Below the pieces are notes generated by a model. That model was not told the origin of the DNA. It was given only the letters and a program-made list of their open reading frames with translations, and made no database searches. Shown one piece after another: positions 30,883 through 44,467 of a stretch of 64,000 nt of DNA. This DNA comes from Prorocentrum cordatum. Its lineage: Eukaryota > Sar > Dinophyceae > Prorocentrales > Prorocentraceae. The stretch covers positions 159,607-223,606 of the forward strand of contig CAUYUJ010017818.1 in NCBI GenBank assembly GCA_963575745.1, in the 5' to 3' direction. The position numbers were made by a program, and so were the translations under genes. Position 1 is the stretch's first letter; each line of letters starts with the position of its first letter.

Positions 30883-33800
30883 GCGACGCCCCCCGACCGA
30901 TTGCGGATTGTCGCCACCGATTCCATGACAGTTTGAGAGAGAAACGGCATTGATTTTTTCAGGATGCAGGAGGGGGGGAAGGAAGGATAAGAGAGGTTGG
31001 CATAAGGATCGAGGAGGGAGGCGCGATAATTGGTGAGGAGGGTGACCTGGCCATGGTGGGCAACCTGGTGAGTATTGGGCGTTCCCGCAGCGTTTCAAGA
31101 ATTTGCGGGGATGGCAGCGACGTCGGGCAATTTGATATGACGCCAGCGGTATTTCACGCATGTGACTCCAAGTGCACCCATTCCTCACGTCGTTTTGCTT
31201 TCAGCTTGGGCAGTATGGAAGTGCGGAGTGGGCGAAGGCGAGCGCAGGAATTCGCCGTCAGCTGATGCGATGCGAAATGTTACGTACCTCCGCCGCTCGC
31301 TTGTGTAATGCCAGGATGGGCACGTCCAGTTCGATTTTCATGCTCCGAGTGCCGCTGTCTTTTTCCACTCCCCGTTTCGAAGCTCCTTCCCCCATCCCAA
31401 TCCCCCTGAATCCACTTCCTACGCCCGGTCCCCCCCTCTTCTCCTCCCTGGTTGCAAATCTCGCCCCCGTCGCTCCCGGTTACCATCCCTTCTCTGTCGC
31501 GAGCGCGGAGAGCCACGTGGCGAGAGGTGGTGGAGGAGGTGGAGGAGGAGGAGGGACCAATGCGGAGGAGTGAAGGGAGGGGAGGAGGGGTGGAGGAGGA
31601 GAAGGACGGAGGAGAACGCAGGAGGGAGGATGAGGACGGGCGGCAACGATCGGCAACTTGGCGAGTTCTCGGCACACCCCCGCAGACGGCAACGGGAGGC
31701 GTGTGGCGAATCTTCGGCACGCTGACGCAGCGCACGAGGCGGGCAACGGGCGGGCAACGGGCGGCAGCGTGGCGCATCCGTCCCTACACGCGGCAACGGG
31801 CAGCAGCGTACTCCGCGAATGCCCAGCATACGCACAAGCGGCAACGGGTGGCAACAGGCGGCAGCGCGGCGAACCTTCGGCATACCCCCGCGGGTGGCAG
31901 CGGGCGGCAGCGCGGCGAGCCCTCGGCATCTCCACGGCGCGCGAGGCGGCAACGACGCGGCTACGAGGCGGCCACGGGTGGCAACGGGCGACAAGCGAAT
32001 CTTCGGCATACCACAGGCGACAGCGGGCGGCAATGCGGCGAATCGTCGGCGCAAGGAAGAAAGCCGGAGTATCAGCACTGTCTGGGGACACGGGGCCACC
32101 CTGCTTCAACAGCTGACCGAGGCCGCCTTGTCATTGGAGCCGTCACCTGGTGAGGCTGCGCAGTTGGGATGCGATGTCGAGTTGGAAAACCGATCCCAGC
32201 GCTCCGCATGATTGTTCGATGACCGAGGGCTCCACAGCCTCCACTACCCAAACAGCACCAGAGTGCTCCACAGCCTCCAAGCACTGCCCCTCCTCCCCTT
32301 GCTCCCAATATGCCTTCCTTGTGCCTGTCTGTATACTCCTGCCCTCGGGGACGAAGCGCTGTCCTGCTGAGCCGTTTCACGCAGTTTCGCACTCGCGGGG
32401 CCAGCCGTGTCCATACCGTCTCGCTCCCCCCGTCTAGCACCCGACGCTCGGGCCAGCAGCCGGCTCGGCCTCGCCAGCTTTCGGACGAGAACGACGCCGA
32501 CGGATGTGACGCGGTCAGTGCGCCGCTGGAGGAGACACCAGTCGGCGGCGAGCGAGGGGGGGAAGTGAGAAGGAGAAGGTCCTCTCTCGGAGCGTGAATT
32601 ACCTACCCCGGTTTCGCTTCCAGGCAAAACCAAGTCATACCGCGCGCCTCCTCGTCAAGCGGCCTGACCAGTACAGGCCGTAGTTTGGCATCGTTTGGTA
32701 TCTCTTGGAAGCGAGGGTGGTCAAAAGCGAGGTAGGTTTGTTTTCCCCCTACTCTCAGAAGGTGGCGGGGATTCTCAGATGCCCTCCGGACTTCTGAGAG
32801 GTGCTCTGCGTCTTCGGGGCAGGCTCAGGCAACTTCTGAGAAGGCCGGGCGACTTCCGAGCCTTCTGAGAAGGCCCGCCCCCTCTCACTTCCATCCTCGC
32901 TCGCCGACGATCCAAGAAAGTGATGGCAGTTGCGTGGTTGGCAGCGCCCAAGAAGGGAGGTATTGATGTGGATTCGGATGGGACCGTACTTCGCTGAACC
33001 CCACCTCAGGCTCAAGAAAGTGACGGGGGTTGCGCAGCTGGCTATTCTCTTGGATTCGTCCTCTGTCCTCCTCGTCACCCGTCGTCCTCCTCCTCTTTTT
33101 CCTCCTCCTCCTCTTCCTGCTCTCGACTCGACTCGAGCGGCGTTCCCAGAGAAGCTTCTGGGCACGTCGAATCGGAAGTTCATTGATATGCTTCTTGGAA
33201 CATCGATTCTAAGGTCAGGACGCTCACCCAAGATCGGAGTGCTACGTTCGTCGATTTGTGGCCTGCAGGGCGGCCTCTTGGGGGCCAATTGAAGGTGGCC
33301 TGAGGGGGGTAGTCATGTTTTGGAGCCGAATGATGCCTTACTACGTTGGACCCCCTGTGAGCTCACAAAGGCGACCCCAGCTTCGCAGTCGGCACCGCCT
33401 AGCAGGAGCCCGTGGGACGCAGGAGGACGTAGGAGGCAAGATGAGGTAGGCGCTAGGAAGAGGGAGGGTGCGGAGAAAGGAGGGGAGCAGTGGGCTCCTA
33501 GTCGAACAGATTGCCCAACCAACGGCGGGTTGAGAAATGCATCAAAGTAGAATAGGGGGCCACATGCGAACCCTACCCCTACCCCCCACGATTTCTGAGG
33601 GGTAGGGGTAGGATCCGCATGTGGCCCCCTGCAGAAAGAGCCTAGACGGTAGGACTCAGAACCAAGCGACGGATCACATCGGCGTTGGAGCCTTTTGGGT
33701 CGGACACTCGTCTGGGTCGTTGTCGGCAGCCCGACCATGTGACCATGTGCTCAGATTACAGTAAAACATATCGCGATGGCCACCCCGATTGAATCGAGTG

Positions 33801-36800
33801 TACAGCGACTCGAGTAGGCGTTCTGGCGTTCTAGAGTGTGGTCGAAACACCTCGTTTGAACTCAACGATGGCAGACCAACTAAACCGATTGGAATATCAT
33901 TACACCCTGCGACGTGGAGACCCGACACACCGTGCAAACATAGCATCCACGGTGTTACTACTTATACGTACCAGTTTTGCTCGAGGACTATAGCATGATT
34001 GGCATACGTTAGCAGTTGTACCCCCATATGCTAACTAGAGAAGCCATCTGTTGTTCACCGTGCCACCAAACGAGGTATGGACGACAGCTGGCATTACAAC
34101 TTGCACGCGGGATTCGAGGAGGGAAGCGAGGTGGAAGCAAAGTAAAGACGGAGAAAGGGGGCGTTCTTATGTCCAAGGGGGGGAAGGGGATCCCCCGGCG
34201 CCCAAGGCGGTAGGAAGAGCGGGGCTTCCTCTGTTTGTCGCCCCCCCCCCCCCTGTCGCCGTCGCCCTCATAGGTCTCCTCGTGTCGGAGGTTGATAGAC
34301 CTCCTACCTTGACACGTTGATCAGCGAATTGGCCGTTTTCGGTTCGCGAGAGGGCGCCGCGTCCGTCATTTTTGCGGGTCCAGGTCCGTCGGTTTCGGTC
34401 CTGGGCCGTTTTCATTTGAGGGTGGTTCACTACAGGGAGGTTTGTCCACCGCCGAGCGTGATCTCCATCTTCCGACAGCCGTCCCCTGCGCCTCCACATC
34501 CGTTCCGCTTCTGTTGCGAGTCTGCAGATTGCATGTCGCCACCTCCTCCGTGCGCCGCCGCGGAGGCCACTGCGCGAAGCTGAAGCCCGATTGGGACAAG
34601 CTGGCGAATGATTTCAAGAGTTCCAGGCCCGAGGAGAGGGAGCAGACGGAGGAGGAGGGGGGGTCAGACGGAGAGGAGGAGGAGGAGGAGGAGGAGGAGG
34701 AGGAGGAGGAGGAGGAGGAGGACGACGACGACGACATCGACGTTCAAGAGGACGGGGACGGCGACGAAGAGGAGCGAGGAGGACAGGGAATTCAAGGATG
34801 AGCAGGTCGGACAAGCTAGGTGCGCTCGCGCCTCCTCTGTCATCCGATCCCTCCCTCCAATCACTCCCATTGGTGCTGATATGTCTCTGTCCGCCGACGC
34901 GTGGCATAGCCTACCTGCGACTCACGGAACGACCAGCTCATGCTATGCACAATCAGAAGACAAGGGGAGCTGCGTGCACAGGAGGAGAAGGAGGAGGAGG
35001 AGGAGGAGGAGGTGGCGGGTGAGCAGGACACGCGGGGGACAAGGATGAGGACGAACAGCACCTGGAATTAAAGCGGAAGGATCGGGAGGGAGAGAGGACA
35101 AGGTAAAGGCGGAGGAGAGGAAATGAGTTGGCGACCACGATTGAGTAAGTTCCGTAGTCAGAAAAGTGGCCCGCGGTGGGGCGAGAGCAGCAGCAGCAGC
35201 AGGAATTCATGGACATGACGCAGGGGTACTACAATGAAGCAAGACTCAGATCCAGTTTCCTGGCATCGCTCGGACGTGTGCATTTTTCCTTCGGCGAGGA
35301 CCATCGAGGAGCATCCTTGATCATTTGGCGAAAAAACCACGCACGGAACGGAAAAAACACAGGGAATTGACGTCCGAGCGATGGCGAGTGTAGTGGCCCG
35401 CGCTTGGGCGAGAGCGCCGTTCTGAACGGCGACAGCAATGCGCCGATCCGAACATGAGGCCCACCACGCTGCAGCGGGAGCACCACAGTGAAACATCGAG
35501 AACGACCCGATTGTACAGCAACATATGACAGACAGGCCTCGGAACAAATTAGCGAACAGTCATGCCACATTCATGTGTCAACGGCTCCCCCTCCCCCCAA
35601 TGTTCAAAGTTGACGGTGGGTCTGATGAGATGCACTTCGACGGCAGTCTCCCCCGCGCGTGCCAACAGTGAGGTCGGGGGGGAGGGGGAGTGTTCAGTAA
35701 TTGTTTCCGGGAACATGTGCAATGCAATGTGCTAGAACAACCACGAGGAATGGGCGGGAGATTTGCTGGACAATTTCAAGGGAGGAGGGAGCGCAGTATT
35801 TATATTGTTTACCTGTGGAGAGGGGGAGTTCGCAGAGAGGAATAGGGCGAAGGGTAAACGGATAGGGGAGAGAAGAGTGAATGGGGGCATGGAGAGCGAA
35901 AGCACAGGGGGAATAAGTGCATCGACGCGAGAGATGGGATGAGCGACAAGCAGCAGAGCGCGCAAAAGGGGGCAAAAAACGAGTGCGTGAGGAAGACGGG
36001 GAGGGCGGGCTGGGGGCTTGAAGCAGGGGTTGGTGGGTAGAGGCTTGCCAGTCCAGACCGCCTGCTCTGCCAAATTGAGAAGGCCAGAGCCCTTCAGCCT
36101 CCTCTTGCTCGCTCCTCATTCCTGCTCCTCTCTCCTGCTCCCTCCGCTTCATCCCCTCATCACGCCATTTCCTTCCCATCGAAGGATTCCGATCGGAACG
36201 CGTTTGACAAGGAGTTTCTGCATTACCCGAAGTTTTACATTGGTTTTCAAATTCGTCCTTTTCTTCCCGCTAGTCATACTCCTCCTCACCCTCTCCACAT
36301 CCCCCCCTGCGCATTCCCCGTTATCCGACGATTTCCCCTCCTTGCACTCCCGCTTCTCTTCATCCCTTCGTGCTCTCTGCTCCTTCTCTCTTTCTCTCCG
36401 CCAGGGCACGTTGCCCGTGCGCAGCGCAAAGTTGCTCGGTCGATTGCAGCATGGGCGACGAAGGGCATTCGTCCTCTCCCCCGCAGTCCGCGCCCTCTTG
36501 CGCCACCCTCGTTGGCTTCCAAACGGTGCGGTGACCACACCGTGTGTGATTCGGGTCGACCGCACGGTTTTGGGACCGGCGATGGGGGCTTTCAGGGTCA
36601 CAAAATCGTGCGGTGACTGACCGTGCAGTGAGGTCGCTCGCGATTGCGAGGTCGCCGCACGGTCTGTCTTTGCACCGTTTCGGGCCCCCCCGCCCCCTCC
36701 AGCGGACAAGGCCAAGAGAGGAGGCCAGGCAGGCCTGGCGTCCTCCCCCATGTGCGGGCAAGATTCATGTCCATGTCCAGTGCCTCTTGGACTTTTTTGG

Positions 36801-39800
36801 AAGCGGCGCCACAAGGCCGAGGCGCACTGGATGTGGATAAAACTCGAGCCTCTAGGGGGCACACTTATCCATATCCAGTGCGCCTCGGGTTTCTTTGGAA
36901 GGGAGCCCGAAACTCCATACTGCAGCGGATATGGGCAGAAGTATTGCCCGCCTCATGCTGCCCCTCCCTGGCGTGAAGCAGGAGGAGCAGAAGGAGGAGG
37001 AGGAGGAGGAGGAGCAGGAGGAGGAGGAGGAGGAGGAGGAGGAGAAGGAGAAGGAGCAGGAGCAGGAGGAGGAGGAGGAGGAGGAGGAGGAGGAGGAGGA
37101 GGGCCGGCGGCGCATCGTGGAGCAGCCGCCGTCGGCGGCCGGCGGCGGGCTGAGCCCCCGGCGGCCGTTCATCACTTCCCTCCGCGGCGGCGCCGTCGCG
37201 CCCGGCGGCGCCTGGTGGTAAAACGACGCGAAGATCGGGACAAAATCGGATCGGGATAATTCGAAATCTCTGAGAATCGGCGGGTTTGGAGGATGTATTG
37301 GGCGCCGCGGCCGCTCCAGAGCGGTCCGGAACGCTCTGAGAGCGCTCCGGAACGCTTTGGAGCGATTTATCCCGATCTTAGCCATGTTTTAGGTGGAGCA
37401 TCGCGCCCCCAGCTGGCTCAGGAGCGAAGGAATCAGGAGGGAAAGAGACACACAGACACAATGAATCGTCGATTCCCAGGAACATGTGGGAAAATATGGG
37501 GAGTGGGGGGGAAGACAGAAGCCCAGAAGGTATACGAAAATAGGGGGAATCTTTTTATCTGTGTGTATTTATATTTGTGTGTCCTGGGGCTCCTTCATTC
37601 CCTCCGAGGCGGCGCCGTCGCGCCCGGCGGCGCCTGGTGGAGCATCGCGCCCCCAGCTGGCTCAGGAGCGAGAGAAGGACGTCCACGTGCACGAGAATCC
37701 ACGCTGGCTTCGAGAGTTCGCAGTGCGCTGGTGTTCGTACAACGCGGCCAGTCTCGCGGATCGAGGGGCCGTCTTCGTGTTCATAGCTGGGCGCGTGCGT
37801 CCTCTGTGGGCTCTCCGACGCTGGCGGCCCCCCGGCGGCGGGCGGCGCCCCCAGCGGCGGGGCGCCAGGACGGTCCTGGTCGCCGACGTGGACTGCACCG
37901 CCGAGGGCAAGTCACTGTGCAGCAAGCACGGCGGGGCGGCGGGGCGGCGGGGGGGCGAGGGAGGGGCCGACCACGGAGACGACGAGGCTGAAGAGGGCCT
38001 CCTCCTCCTCCTCCTCCTCCTCCTCCTCGACCTCCTCGCGAGGAAGATAAGCGTAAGAGTTTGAACCCTTGCGTGCCCCAGGGGGGTGGGGAGGCGAAGA
38101 GACTGTTTCCCGACTGTCAGGGGAAGAGACGGTACCGATGCCGCTGCCCTCGCCTCGTTCTCGCCGGTTTGGGCCAGGCCCTACTCGATGCCGCCGGATT
38201 CGCTTCGGAATTCAAGCCAAAACGCACTCCGGGAGAGGTCCGGGGAGTAGCGATATCGATACCTTTTGTTTTCCTCATGGGGGGTGACGAGGGTCCTAAC
38301 ATAGGCGCAAAAGGATCAACAAAAAGTGGACTGGGAGCCCGAGGCCGCCTGCTCCCGCAGCGGTCTGGCAGTCGTTTCGCCTGAGGCTTCTCCGTGGTCT
38401 AGTCAGGAAGTGCGCTCTCGCCTCCGTGCGGGCTACAATTGTGGCCCGGAGGCCTGCGATCTCAAACATACAGTGGGGTATGTGCGGTCGTGCTCCCACC
38501 GCTGTCTCCGTATAGCCGACCTCCAGCTCCTCGACCCGCTTCTTCACCGTTGCTTCGCTCTTAGGGCGTCTTTACCCTGTGGCGCGTAGTGGTCGTCCCC
38601 CCCCCCCCCCCCCTGTGGGGGTATCGCTAGCGAGAGTGGGCAGGGGCGCGACCCAGGGGGCTGGACCCCCCCAACACATGCCAGGGCTCGCGCGCATACT
38701 ATGGCGATCGCAGGGCACCCCCGCCTCGACGTGCCCCACCCCGCCCCATCGTTCACCACCCACCAAACCACCCCAACCCAACCCGAAGGTCTCGATTTGC
38801 CCTCCATTTCCAGTTGGGGGGGGTCGAGGAACATCGAGAAAACACATATGGAACCCGTACCCCCCCAAATCCGAAATTCGGATCTTCGGGTTGGGTTGGA
38901 GTGGTCTGGTAGGTAGTCAGTCGTTACTGATGCCCAGGGCCCCAACTGCCTTTTGCCCTTGGGTGGCGAGCGTCGCCGACCTTGGTAACATCTTCTCGAG
39001 GCGCTCGGGGCAGCTGGCCTTTGCACACATCGGGGAAAGAGCAATGGCATAAGCAGAAAGACTCGGAGGTCCGCGCGGATTGTTCGGATCGGCGCTGCAC
39101 CCCCCTCTGAGGCGCGCGGAGCGCGCCAGGGGCGGCGCCGCAGGCGCCGCCAGGGGGTCCAGCGCGGATCCGAGAAACCTGCGCGGACCTCCGAGTTTTT
39201 TAAATGTTTGTGTGATTGCTCGGTGTCTAACACGGGGAGGGGGGGTCTTGCCAGCATGGAACACATCCCTACCCCTATGCTGGGCACCTCCTCATCACGA
39301 GGCCAATCTTAGGGATTCCCTTATTTTTTGAGGGCGAATCCCTAAGATTGTCATCGCCTTTTGGCGTGTCAATCTTAGGGATAGGGATACGTTCGAGGCT
39401 GGTAAGATTGCTCGGTTTCTAACACAGGGAGGGGGGGTTCGGGGGGAGATAGATAGGAGGTAGCTGGCGGAGAGCAGAGGAGGGGTGGCGCAAGGAGGGC
39501 AGCCCTTCAAGCAGCAGGCCGCGCGGGGGGGGGCTTCCAGGGCGGCAAGGTGGCTGCTCGGGGGCCGCCCCGGTGGCGGCCTGCCTGTGCGCAGCCCCGT
39601 TGCCTTCTCCAAAGCCCCCCCCCTGTCGCCTTCTCAGGAGGTCGCCGCCCTCGCGCGGACCCTCGTCGCGCGCCGCCAGGGGAGGGCGGGGCCTGCGGGG
39701 GCAGCTGCGAATCGTGCCGTGTGCGCGCGACGGGCGGGGTATGGGATCCCAGGGCCCGTATTGTTCAACCGATCCCACCCCCATCCCCATCCCCATCCGG

Positions 39801-42800
39801 GGCCCCACCATCTCACCACCCCAGCTTCGGACACACCCCTGGGAGCCCGAAAGGAACGACACGTCTCTAAGTTGTCAGTCGATCGAGGAAACCAAACCAG
39901 GCTTACGACACGGCGCGAATGATCGGCAACCATGATCGCCAGGATTGTTGCGAACCCGTACTTTTCTTTTGATCTCCACAGGTGCTAGCCGTTTTTCATC
40001 CGAAGCGCTCTGGATACTTCATGGCGACCTTGGCACATAACATTGCGGCGCGAAGTGTGATTTGTTTTTCCCAAACCGTGCTTGCATGTAGGGCTTCCTC
40101 TTTCTTGTGAACGGACCTGGGTGTGGTTGTTGTTCTGGCGTCTGTGTATACAGTCGCCGTCGCGCCTCGCCGCCGCCCGTCGTCTAGGCCTGTCTGTTGG
40201 TCCGACAGTCATGTAGCCGACGCCGCCGCCTCGTCGCTGCTGCTTTTGGGCCTTGTTGTCGGTTGCCGCGCTTGTTGTCGCCATCGCCGCCCGCTTGCAT
40301 TGCATTGCACTGTCTTCTGTTTATTTGCATGGCTTGTCACTGCTTCGTGTTTAAACGCTTTGCAGTGTTTGCGTCGCATAACATCGATCCCACCACATCT
40401 ATTGCACAGCATATATTGTACAACACCAGCTGCACAACACATACCTATATGTTAGATGATATCGCGGGTCATGTGATCCATGCGTTGGATTAGATATACA
40501 TATACGCATGACTAAACATTGGTTGTCGATACACCGTTACATAACATTATGTACAACACGCGTATATACATACATACACACATACATTCATACATGCATA
40601 CATACACACATACACATACACATATACGCATGTATATATATATATATATGTATCATGTAATGGTGTACGTATACAAGCCATACATACATACAAACGTACG
40701 TACGTGCATGCATACATACATACATACACATTATGTATACATATACGCTGCCAGGGCGGGGGCCTCTGAGAGCCGTCCCAGAGGGGCCAAGCGCGGCCCT
40801 CACTAACCAAAATCTTGCCCAAGAGGCCCCAAGGACCGAATTCCATACTCTTCTCCAGGGTTTTCGATGGATTTTCACGCGTGCGCGTGTCCAGCTTGTT
40901 TGCAATCAGGAACGACCCCAAACGCCCGAGAGTACGCGCTTGGATGGCCCAGAGGGCCCTCAGACCTCCCATGAAACCGCCAACCAGCCCCTCAGACCTG
41001 CCCGACACGATCCAGGGAGCTCTCCTTGCCAAAATAGCGGCTCAGATGGCTGTGAGTCAAAAGTGGGCAGGTACGTAGCCAAGGGAGCCAGGACTCATGA
41101 ACAGAGGGCGCCTCGCGCTGGCCAGGCGGGCCTGGAGCCAAGCGGGCAGGTGCACTTGGGAGCAAGAGCAATCAAGGAACAAGCGGCTGGCGCAGTGGCG
41201 CGCCCGGCGGTCGAGCGGGCGCGTTTTGGCCTGCGATCAGGCCTCGAGCGGGCGCGCGGGGCCGCGCTTGGCGGGAGTCCCCGTCGCTTGCTGTGAGCTT
41301 CCTGGCAAGGTGCGCGCTGGGCAGCAGCGCCGGTGGCGCGATGTGCGCCACGAGCGCCACCAGCGAGCGAGGCACGCTCGGAGGGAAGGTCCCTGCCTGC
41401 ATCATGGCAGCAACATTGGGCGCGCCTGCAGCGAGCTTCTTCGCAGGTCTCCTGGCAGCCAAGCTGGCGGCGTGATGTGCGGCGCAAGGGAGCGGGCACG
41501 CCCGGAGTGGACATCCAGGCCAGAGCGCTGGGCCACGCGATGTGCCCGTCCCGCGAGCGTCTAAATCAGGAGGGGGAAAAAACACACAGACACAATTATT
41601 CGTCGATTCCCCAGAAAATATGGAAAAATATGGGAAGTGGGGGGGAAGACAGAAACCCAGAACATATGGGAAAATATGGAAATCCTTTATTTGTGTGTAT
41701 TTATTTGTGTGTCCTGGGGCCCCTTCACTAAAGGAGCCCCTGGACAGGTAAATGTTGGTCGTGCTGTGTGCGTTTGAAGCGAGCGGACACGCTCGAAGTG
41801 AGCTCCCTGGTCTGCTGTCGGCGAGCGGGTTCGCTTGGAGTGGTGGTCCGAGCGAGTTAGCTGACATCCACGCTGGCAACTTGATTCGCTCCGCAAGTGA
41901 GCGGGCACGCTCGGAGAGCCCGCATCAACGCCGGTCATGCGATGTTGGGGGTGAACACAAACAACACATTTGGCACACTTTGGGGGCCCTTTAGGGGCCC
42001 TTTGTTGCGGTGTGCACCTTTTTAGAAACGTCTCACGCTGCGACTGCGAGAGCGGTCCGTTGCGCACTGGGAATTGCGCGCGAAGCGTCTGACATTATCG
42101 GGCTAAGAGAGCAACGACTGAGCGCGTTCAAATCGAGCAGCATACCATACGTGAGGGGTTGCGCCTCCAATTGCCTCGTTTGGGAAACGCGCGTTCCTCC
42201 CTCCATTCGCGTCCCCCCATTGACTTTCGCCTGAGAAGCGAGCGGTCGCGCTTGGAGTGAGTCTCCTGGCGTTTGGCAAGTTTTCTAGTAAGAACGCCGG
42301 TATCTCGTTGTGGCCGTAATCCGGTGGTCACGCTCCGTATCAGTTTCCTGGCATCAGCGCTGTACACAATGGCTGTCGGACGCGAGCTGGCACGCGTTGC
42401 AAAGATGAGGGCGGAGGGACGGGGAGCGGGAGAGCAGGAGCAGGAGGACAACGAGGCCAAGGATGATGGTAATTAGGACGTGGATGGGAGCAGGGCGAGA
42501 AGGAGGAACACACGATGATGGCGAGGAGGCGCATGAGCAAGGGCTCCCCCGAGGGCGCGAAGTTATTCGCGCTTCGCGCTTCGCGGTCCTCGTTCCTTCT
42601 CCCCCCTCCTCCTCGTCCTCCTTTTCTCCCTTTGGGGGGGCGGCGCGAGAGCGCGAAGTTATTCGCGCTTCGCGCTTCGCGGAGCGCGAAGCGCGAAGTT
42701 GGGAGCCCTAGATGAGTAGGAGGAGGATGAGGGAGGAAGAAACAAACAAAAACGGCATGATGACGCATGCGCGGAGCGGAGGCGTGCAGGGCTATCCGAC

Positions 42801-44393
42801 CATCAAGGTCTTCAAGAAGGACGGCAGCCCCAAGGGGGAGGACTACAACGGCCCGCGAGAGTACAGCGGCCTCAAGAAGTTCGTCGAGGCAGGTGGAGGT
42901 GGAGGACGGCAAGGAGGTAACACTGATGAGGATGATGTGGACGACGAGAAGGCAGAGGACGAGCAGGCAAGGAATGACGATGGTACCGACGAGGAGGCCG
43001 TTTGAAGACTCCATCCAGGACGCTGGAGTAAGGGCACTGTGGTTCTGGAAGGGGCTCCAGGCCCCACAAGTTTTAAGTCGGGCCTGTCCCTCTACAGGAA
43101 GAATATTCCAAACTAGTCAAAAAATAGTCAGGGGAGGATTTGTTGAATATGTTTGGGTGGAACATGTTTGGAGTATTTTTTTATTTTTCGTCCAAAATCC
43201 ACATGTCGGGGGAAATGCCCGACCTAACACAAGTTCTCTCTGTGGTCTTTCTATCAACGCCTCTCGCAGTTGCGTCCGCAACCGGGGCCCCAAAGCCACT
43301 TCGCTCCTTGCTGAAGGTCCTTCCTGATTCAACTGCCGTGGCACCTGCGAGGGAACAGGGGACGAGGCGGGGAGGGAAGATATCGAAGACGCCCACGGCG
43401 AACCACCCCCGCCCCCTGCCTTTTGGAAGCGCCTACTTGGCCGAACGTTGGTCCGAAGTCTCGCCAAGCTATTTAGGCAACGCGCTCTCCCAGCCGGTGT
43501 GGAACACGTTGGTGGAACTTTGGGGGTAAGAAGAGGGAGAGGGAGCATGAGGAAGAGGATGAGGAGGAGGAGGAGGAGGAGACGGAGAACAAGGTGGAGG
43601 CCGATGAAGAGGCGACCTCTTGTGGGCCTCTCGTGGGCCTCTGAGGGCATCTTGGGGCCCCGAGGATTCGTTGAGGCCGCTTGAGCCGTCTGAGGGCTAT
43701 CTTGGCCCGTCGGGCGCTTTCGGATGTCATCCTGGTGGCTTCTTGCGGCGTGGTAGGGCCGTCTTGAGGGTCTCTTGAGCTGTCTTGAGGACCGGTTTGC
43801 CCGTCTTAGGGCCTTCCCGGGGGCCTCTGGGCCTTCTTGGGAATATTTTGGCATTTCGAACCGTCTTCGGCTGTCAGAAGCCCGAAAGGGTAGATGGCGA
43901 ACCGATGTCAAACATTTCAGGGGGGCTTCTGCGACCGTGTTATTTCATCCTCGAGCCATCTGAGACCCGCTTTGGGCTATCTTTGCCGTGTGGCGGACTT
44001 CTGCGGACCGTCGCGGAAACCATCTTGGGCCAGCTCAGGCGGGAAAGGCGGCGGGAGCGGGTTTTCACGAAGGCCATTGGGTCCCTATCGGAATGGCACA
44101 ATCATCTTTTGGTCATCTACCGAGCAAGCTTTGAGCAATCTTGACAGTGCAAGTGGGGCCTGCGGAGGGTGTTCTTGGACAGTTATCTCACACTACTGAA
44201 TCCGATACCCACCAACAGGACCACCCGTTGGGTGAGAAGGGGTGGAGGGTGGAAGGGACAGAACCAATTGCTGGACATGCGATGGGTGTGATGATGACGA
44301 TGCTGACGACGCGCCCTCGAGATAGCCACGACGCGTGAAGACGATGTCCAGTCAGACTGGAGCTGCGCGTCTGTCCAGCAGGTCCCGCACTCT

Positions 44394-44467
<74 letters not shown>

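Larger units (their letters stand above)
37173..37677 (+). repeat. Direct duplication split by two mobile elements
   Basis: ttccctccgcggcggcgccg with tcgcgcccggcggcgcctggtgg (37174-37218), continuing at 37392 as ggtggagcatcgcgccccca with gctggctcaggagcga, is repeated as one unbroken stretch at 37597-37677. The first copy is interrupted by MITE D (37219-37391), and MITE C copy 2 lies between the copies. The unbroken copy shows the site before MITE D inserted. Confidence 0.8.

Noticed and set aside
30878-30883. Canonical GT donor (GTGAGG) at the end of exon a
   Set aside because: Joining at this GT to the acceptor of exon b shifts the frame and loses GHC-AKLKPDW; the neighbouring introns all use GC or GA.
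31640-32060. The GGCAACGGGCGGCAGCG repeats as an Arg/Ala-rich protein
   Set aside because: Open in several frames on both strands at once, as expected for a minisatellite.
34566-34800. Poly-Glu/Asp extension of the exon b frame as a real acidic domain
   Set aside because: The extension is a (GAG)n microsatellite in the intron, beyond a good GC donor, and exon c follows in phase from that donor.
42893-42898. Canonical GT donor (GTGGAG) at the end of exon d
   Set aside because: It leaves phase 1 and does not join ANLAGPEC in frame; the GC four bases upstream does.
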